Shown here in pieces: positions 61,710 to 64,000 of a DNA stretch of 64,000 bases. The DNA comes from an uncultured Lachnospiraceae bacterium (lineage in GTDB: Bacteria > Bacillota_A > Clostridia > Lachnospirales > Lachnospiraceae). The DNA lies in the NCBI GenBank assembly GCA_910577835.1, contig CAJTOU010000005.1, positions 45,083 through 109,082 of the forward strand. Direction: 5' to 3'. The first letter of the stretch is position 1; each line of letters starts with the position of its first letter. The notes beneath the pieces are model-generated. The model saw only the letters and a list, made by a program, of their open reading frames with translations. It was not told the origin of the DNA and ran no database searches. The translations under genes and the position numbers were made by a program.

Positions 61710-62192
61710 TTATTTTTTAAACTGAAATACTTTTTTTCCAAGTACTACATAATATGGGGGTGTATCTTTTTTATAATCAAACAGCTTCCAGTCAATATAA
61801 TCCAATATAGGAATGATAATGGCCACAAGGATATACCATACTATCATAAAAATAATATTAATCTGGTCATTCCACATGGAACCGGGCAGTGCGCGGTAAT
61901 CCCACATATGATAGTCTGTATTGAGATGATTGCCCACAAGGCCCTCTCCCAAAATACATATGCTTCCAATTATGAATATTTGTAACAGATAATCTATATC
62001 ATATGAAAAAATATTATTGAAAAACATTGCTGCAAGTCCAACGCATCCGGCAAGGTAAAACATTTCAATAAATGTATAATGTCTGAAGATAGTTTCTGTA
62101 ATAAGGTATAGTCCGCCTGTTAAAGCATAGGCAAAGATAATCTTGAGACAAATTTTAAAATATTTCCTGATTGTATTTTTGGTTTTTATCAT
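61710..62192 (-). CDS. Small polytopic membrane protein, putative ABC-transporter permease-like (CmpB) family
   Basis: A 160-residue leftward gene with four to five hydrophobic helices. It resembles the ABC_trans_CmpB family of small membrane proteins by the spacing ICILGEGLVGN, HMWDYRALPG and NIIFMIVWY. Despite that family name a transport role is not established and no ABC ATPase gene is nearby. The start at 62192 has AAGGAGTATAAC upstream on the minus strand, which rejects an in-frame start at 62234. It is the only intact larger gene in this decayed end of the window. Confidence 0.7.
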   Translation of the reverse strand: MIKTKNTIRKYFKICLKIIFAYALTGGLYLITETIFRHYTFIEMFYLAGCVGLAAMFFNNIFSYDIDYLLQIFIIGSICILGEGLVGNHLNTDYHMWDYRALPGSMWNDQINIIFMIVWYILVAIIIPILDYIDWKLFDYKKDTPPYYVVLGKKVFQFKK

Positions 62193-62582
62193 GTTATACT
62201 CCTTATTTTTAAATAATATTATACAGTTTTCCATTTTTTATAATAATTATGAAAGTTATATCATTCAAGTTAGATAAATATGTTATCAATTATTTTTTAG
62301 CGAAAAAGTAAAAATCAACCAAAGCAGAATTAATCTGTCCATCTATATTTTTTACATGTTTACTTACTTCTATGTACAGAAGTCTGAGTTTTATCTAAAG
62401 ATTTTTTTAGTGATATAAAAATATAAGCAGTATGAAACGAATTATGAAAAAAATTATTAATTTTACTGGAATTAAGTCGATTTTAGGTATATAAGGATGA
62501 GTAATTGGAAAACTTGCATTGAATCCTTAAATAAGGCAGTAAGATGAGTTGAAAATAGTAGAAATTTTAAAATAATAATGAA
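62193..62582. other. AT-rich stretch without a supported gene
   Basis: No open frame of convincing composition is present. A short palindromic hairpin (ACTTCT-ATGTAC-AGAAGT, 62366-62383) was seen. The right end runs into the Uma2 remnant, so part of this may be its eroded 5' end. Confidence 0.5.
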
Positions 62583-62932
62583 TGTGAAGTATTTTCAGCT
62601 CTATTTGTAGTGTTTTTTAATAAAGATATATAGAACCGGATATTTCGGTTATCTATGATTCTTCTAAATTAGATAACAAAGGTTGTCATGTGCACCGATT
62701 GGGTTATTGAGGTTGTATCACTATGCAGTAAACCGCTGATTATTTTACAAAACTTTTCAAATATCGTAGTGCAGGAGTTAGGGAATACTGGATTGTGGAT
62801 TTGGAAAAGCAGATTATAACAGTTTATGACTTTGAGAATGAAACTGTAAATAATTATATATTTTCTGACAAAGTAAATGTCGGAATATATGAAGATTTTG
62901 AAATTGATTTTTCTCAGATTAGTGTTGAATAG
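62583..62932 (+). pseudogene. Uma2-family endonuclease (DUF820) pseudogene
   Basis: Three reading frames must be joined to follow the protein. CEVFSALFVVFFNKD is followed by a stop, then EPDISVIYDSSKLDNKGC, then in a second frame DWVIEVVSLCSK, and finally YFTKLFKYRSAGVREYWIVD through DFEIDFSQI. Together they trace the Uma2 (DUF820) nuclease-like fold, whose PD-x and YWIVD motifs are visible. The N-terminal third is missing and there are at least two frameshifts. The 3' end overlaps the ribosome binding site of the next gene. Confidence 0.75.
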
Positions 62933-62944
62933 GAGGCGAGACAA

Positions 62945-63133
62945 ATTACCCCAGTATCAGAGGCAAAGAAAAAAGCTAATAAAAAGTGGCAGGATGCCAA
63001 CTGTAAAAGAGTTCAATTAGTTATTTCTAATGAAGAAGCAGAAATAATAGAAAAATATTGTTCTGAAAAGAAAATCTCAAAAAACGGCTTTTTTAGAAAA
63101 GCTGCAAAGGAAAAGATAGAACGTGAAAAATAG
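62945..63133 (+). CDS. Small DNA-binding-like protein, possible antitoxin, with ATT start
   Basis: A 62-residue frame preceded by a perfect AGGAGG nine bases upstream, but the codon at the expected start is ATT rather than ATG (ITPVSEAKKKANKKWQDANC). The product is very basic and helical (EAEIIEKYCSEKKIS, then FFRKAAKEKIEREK), like the small Arc/ribbon-helix-helix proteins of mobile elements and toxin-antitoxin loci. With ATT it would be translated weakly, or the start has been lost by mutation. Listed as a CDS because the frame is otherwise intact. Confidence 0.5.
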   Translation: MTPVSEAKKKANKKWQDANCKRVQLVISNEEAEIIEKYCSEKKISKNGFFRKAAKEKIEREK

Positions 63134-63154
63134 AGACGTTCTATTTTTTTATGC

Positions 63155-63204
63155 AAAATTACAACTACATACTTGTATATATTGTATAAAATTACAACTA
63201 CATA
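63155..63204 (+). repeat. Two 17-bp direct repeats, 33 bp apart
   Basis: AAAATTACAACTACATA occurs at 63155-63171 and 63188-63204, a 33-base period or about three helical turns, just upstream of a promoter. This fits a protein-binding array. Confidence 0.75.
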
Positions 63205-63221
63205 TTTATACAATTTGCCAA

Positions 63222-63251
63222 TGGACAAATACAAGTGTGTATTTGTATAAT
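63222..63251 (+). promoter_or_regulatory. Promoter with embedded operator-like inverted repeat
   Basis: TGGACA at 63222-63227 and TATAAT at 63246-63251 with an 18-base spacer. The perfect inverted repeat ACAAATAC-AAGTGT-GTATTTGT (63225-63246) fills the spacer and touches both elements, the place for a repressor. Confidence 0.65.
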
Positions 63252-63273
63252 ACAGACAATTAAGAAAACAAAG

Positions 63274-63432
63274 ATGAAACAGTTAGAAGAAACCATTAAT
63301 GACCTGTATCAGAACAATAGCAGAAAGATTCATCAGATGTGCGATAAGAGGTTACGCAGATTCGGCGGTCTGGCACAAAAAGACTATGATGATTTTTATT
63401 CCGCCGCAAATGAAGCCTGTATATGGTTTTAG
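63274..63432 (+). pseudogene. Truncated sigma-factor-like gene
   Basis: A 52-codon frame starting MKQLEETINDLYQNNSRKIH and continuing with CDKRLRRFGGLAQKDYDDFY. The latter resembles region 2 of sigma-70-family factors found on mobile elements of Clostridia. It ends abruptly at 63432 in NEACIWF, where the sequence runs into the PIN-domain fragment. The rest of the factor is missing, so a deletion joined two genes. Confidence 0.55.
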
Positions 63433-63752
63433 AGAGTACAAGGAGGGAATTATTATACTGGCCAGCGGTTACAGTAACAGAATATTTGACCTATCCATAT
63501 CAACAGAATGAGATGAAGATGATAAATAGTTTCTATTCTTTTATTGAGGATATGGAGATAGAAATTAAAAATATTGATAAAAGGATAGCTGAGAAAGCAG
63601 CAAAGATTAGAGCAGAATACAAGTTTTTTAAATCTATGGATGCCTTACAGTTAGCAACAGCTTGTATTAATAAATGTGATTTATTTTTGACAAATGATAA
63701 GCAGTTAAAGCAATTTAAAGAAATCAAGTGTGTTACTGTTGATGAATTATGA
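63423..63752 (+). pseudogene. PIN-domain toxin fragment lacking its N terminus
   Basis: The frame gives WPAVTVTEYLTYPYQQNE and, near the end, MDALQLATACINKCDLFLTN followed by DKQLKQF. These are the central and C-terminal motifs of PIN-domain (VapC-type) ribonucleases, with the acidic residues D (DALQLA) and D (LTND). The first strand with the essential N-terminal aspartate is missing and is replaced by a few codons from the sigma-like gene. It is unlikely to be active. Confidence 0.65.
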
Positions 63753-63761
63753 GGAATGATT

Positions 63762-63947
63762 ATGATTGAAAAGCCAGTTATCAGCTCAGATTTTACGATT
63801 GAAGATGCTTATAAGTTAAAAGGGTGTACCAAGAAACAGTTAGAGAAAAAAAGAGCATTACAAGAATTGGAATTATTAAGAAAAGAGGAAACCATAATAG
63901 ATTATGATTCAGAATTAGCTTCTCACAGAGAGGAAAAGTATGGATAA
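63762..63947 (+). CDS. Small uncharacterised protein, possible antitoxin partner
   Basis: A 61-residue acidic and helical protein (IEKPVISSDFTIEDAYKLKG, followed by a Lys/Glu/Leu-rich helix). The ATG at 63762 has GAGGA seven bases upstream, better spaced than the ATG at 63756. It starts ten bases after the PIN fragment, and the opening IEKPVISSDFTIEDA resembles small partner proteins of PIN toxins. The function is a guess from position. Confidence 0.5.
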   Translation: MIEKPVISSDFTIEDAYKLKGCTKKQLEKKRALQELELLRKEETIIDYDSELASHREEKYG

Positions 63948-63961
63948 TAAAAAATTTAAAA

Positions 63962-63987
63962 AGACCGCTTGATTTCTCTTGCGGTCT
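63962..63987 (-). terminator. Terminator for a leftward gene outside the window
   Basis: AGACCGC at 63962-63968 pairs with GCGGTCT at 63981-63987. On the minus strand the stem is followed by a T-rich run (63945-63961), so it should end transcription entering from the right. Confidence 0.55.
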
Positions 63988-63997
63988 AGTGTATAAT
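63969..63997 (+). promoter_or_regulatory. Promoter leading out of the window
   Basis: TTGATT at 63969-63974 and TATAAT at 63992-63997 with a 17-base spacer, pointing to a rightward gene beyond base 64000. Confidence 0.55.
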
Positions 63998-64000
63998 CTG

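Noticed and set aside
61644..61985. Rightward open frame of 113 codons
   Set aside because: It runs through a hairpin and antisense to the leftward membrane protein gene, and lacks a ribosome binding site.
62669..62944. Leftward open frame of 91 codons
   Set aside because: Antisense of the Uma2 remnant; no ribosome binding site.

Overview
The window looks like a chromosomal segment of a low-GC, Gram-positive anaerobe of the class Clostridia, most probably family Lachnospiraceae. This rests on the A+T-rich composition with purine-rich AGGAGG ribosome binding sites, sporulation-associated genes (yqfC, yqfD, a BofC-like protein, an SpoVB/YtgP-type flippase), the conserved order rpsU-yqfC-yqfD-phoH-HD protein-ybeY, and a gut-Clostridia style tad locus. 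The species cannot be named from the sequence alone. No rRNA, tRNA, CRISPR array or intact insertion sequence was found.

Bases 1-19200 are mostly housekeeping. They hold the 3' part of alaS, a secreted GH43 glycosidase fused to a membrane-anchored N-terminal module, rpsU behind a strong promoter and a leader able to form a pseudoknot, the yqfC-yqfD-phoH-HD-ybeY run, a lipid flippase, a BofC-like protein, two FAD oxidoreductases, a proline operon (proB, DUF896 gene, 5-FTHF cyclo-ligase, proA), and a cell-wall CAP-domain protein with a sortase-like tail. Two small leftward genes (a 48-residue protein and an XRE regulator) then separate this part from the accessory region.

Bases 20000-46100 form one long rightward array that appears to be a Tad (type IVb) pilus locus coupled to Ser/Thr phospho-signalling. 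A consensus promoter precedes tadZ/cpaE, followed by the tadA ATPase, tadB, a small membrane protein, tadC, a Flp pilin, a 33-bp inverted repeat, tadE, a 1096-residue TadG/DUF5702-like protein, a second TadE-like protein and a prepilin peptidase. Next come a TPR/WG-repeat protein, an FHA protein, a PP2C phosphatase, a membrane Ser/Thr kinase, a small membrane protein that shares ETTxL motifs with the FHA protein, and a 3004-residue Ig-repeat surface protein with a C-terminal membrane anchor. Reading this as one kinase/FHA-controlled adhesive surface system is inference, but it is the most interesting unit in the window.

Bases 46200-52900 hold a lipoprotein and four zinc-ribbon membrane proteins with Tyr/Asn/Gln-rich linkers, two of them clear paralogues, interrupted by a truncated macro-domain fragment. 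Bases 52900-61100 return to core genes: gpmI, a CapA-like protein that has lost its metal-binding histidines, secG, rnr, smpB, and a FIST sensor paired with a soluble chemoreceptor. The last 3 kb is decaying DNA: an ADP-ribosylglycohydrolase pseudogene, a leftward small membrane protein, a frameshifted Uma2-type nuclease, a DNA-binding-like protein with an ATT in place of its start codon, a truncated sigma-factor-like gene joined to a headless PIN-domain gene, and a small possible antitoxin gene.
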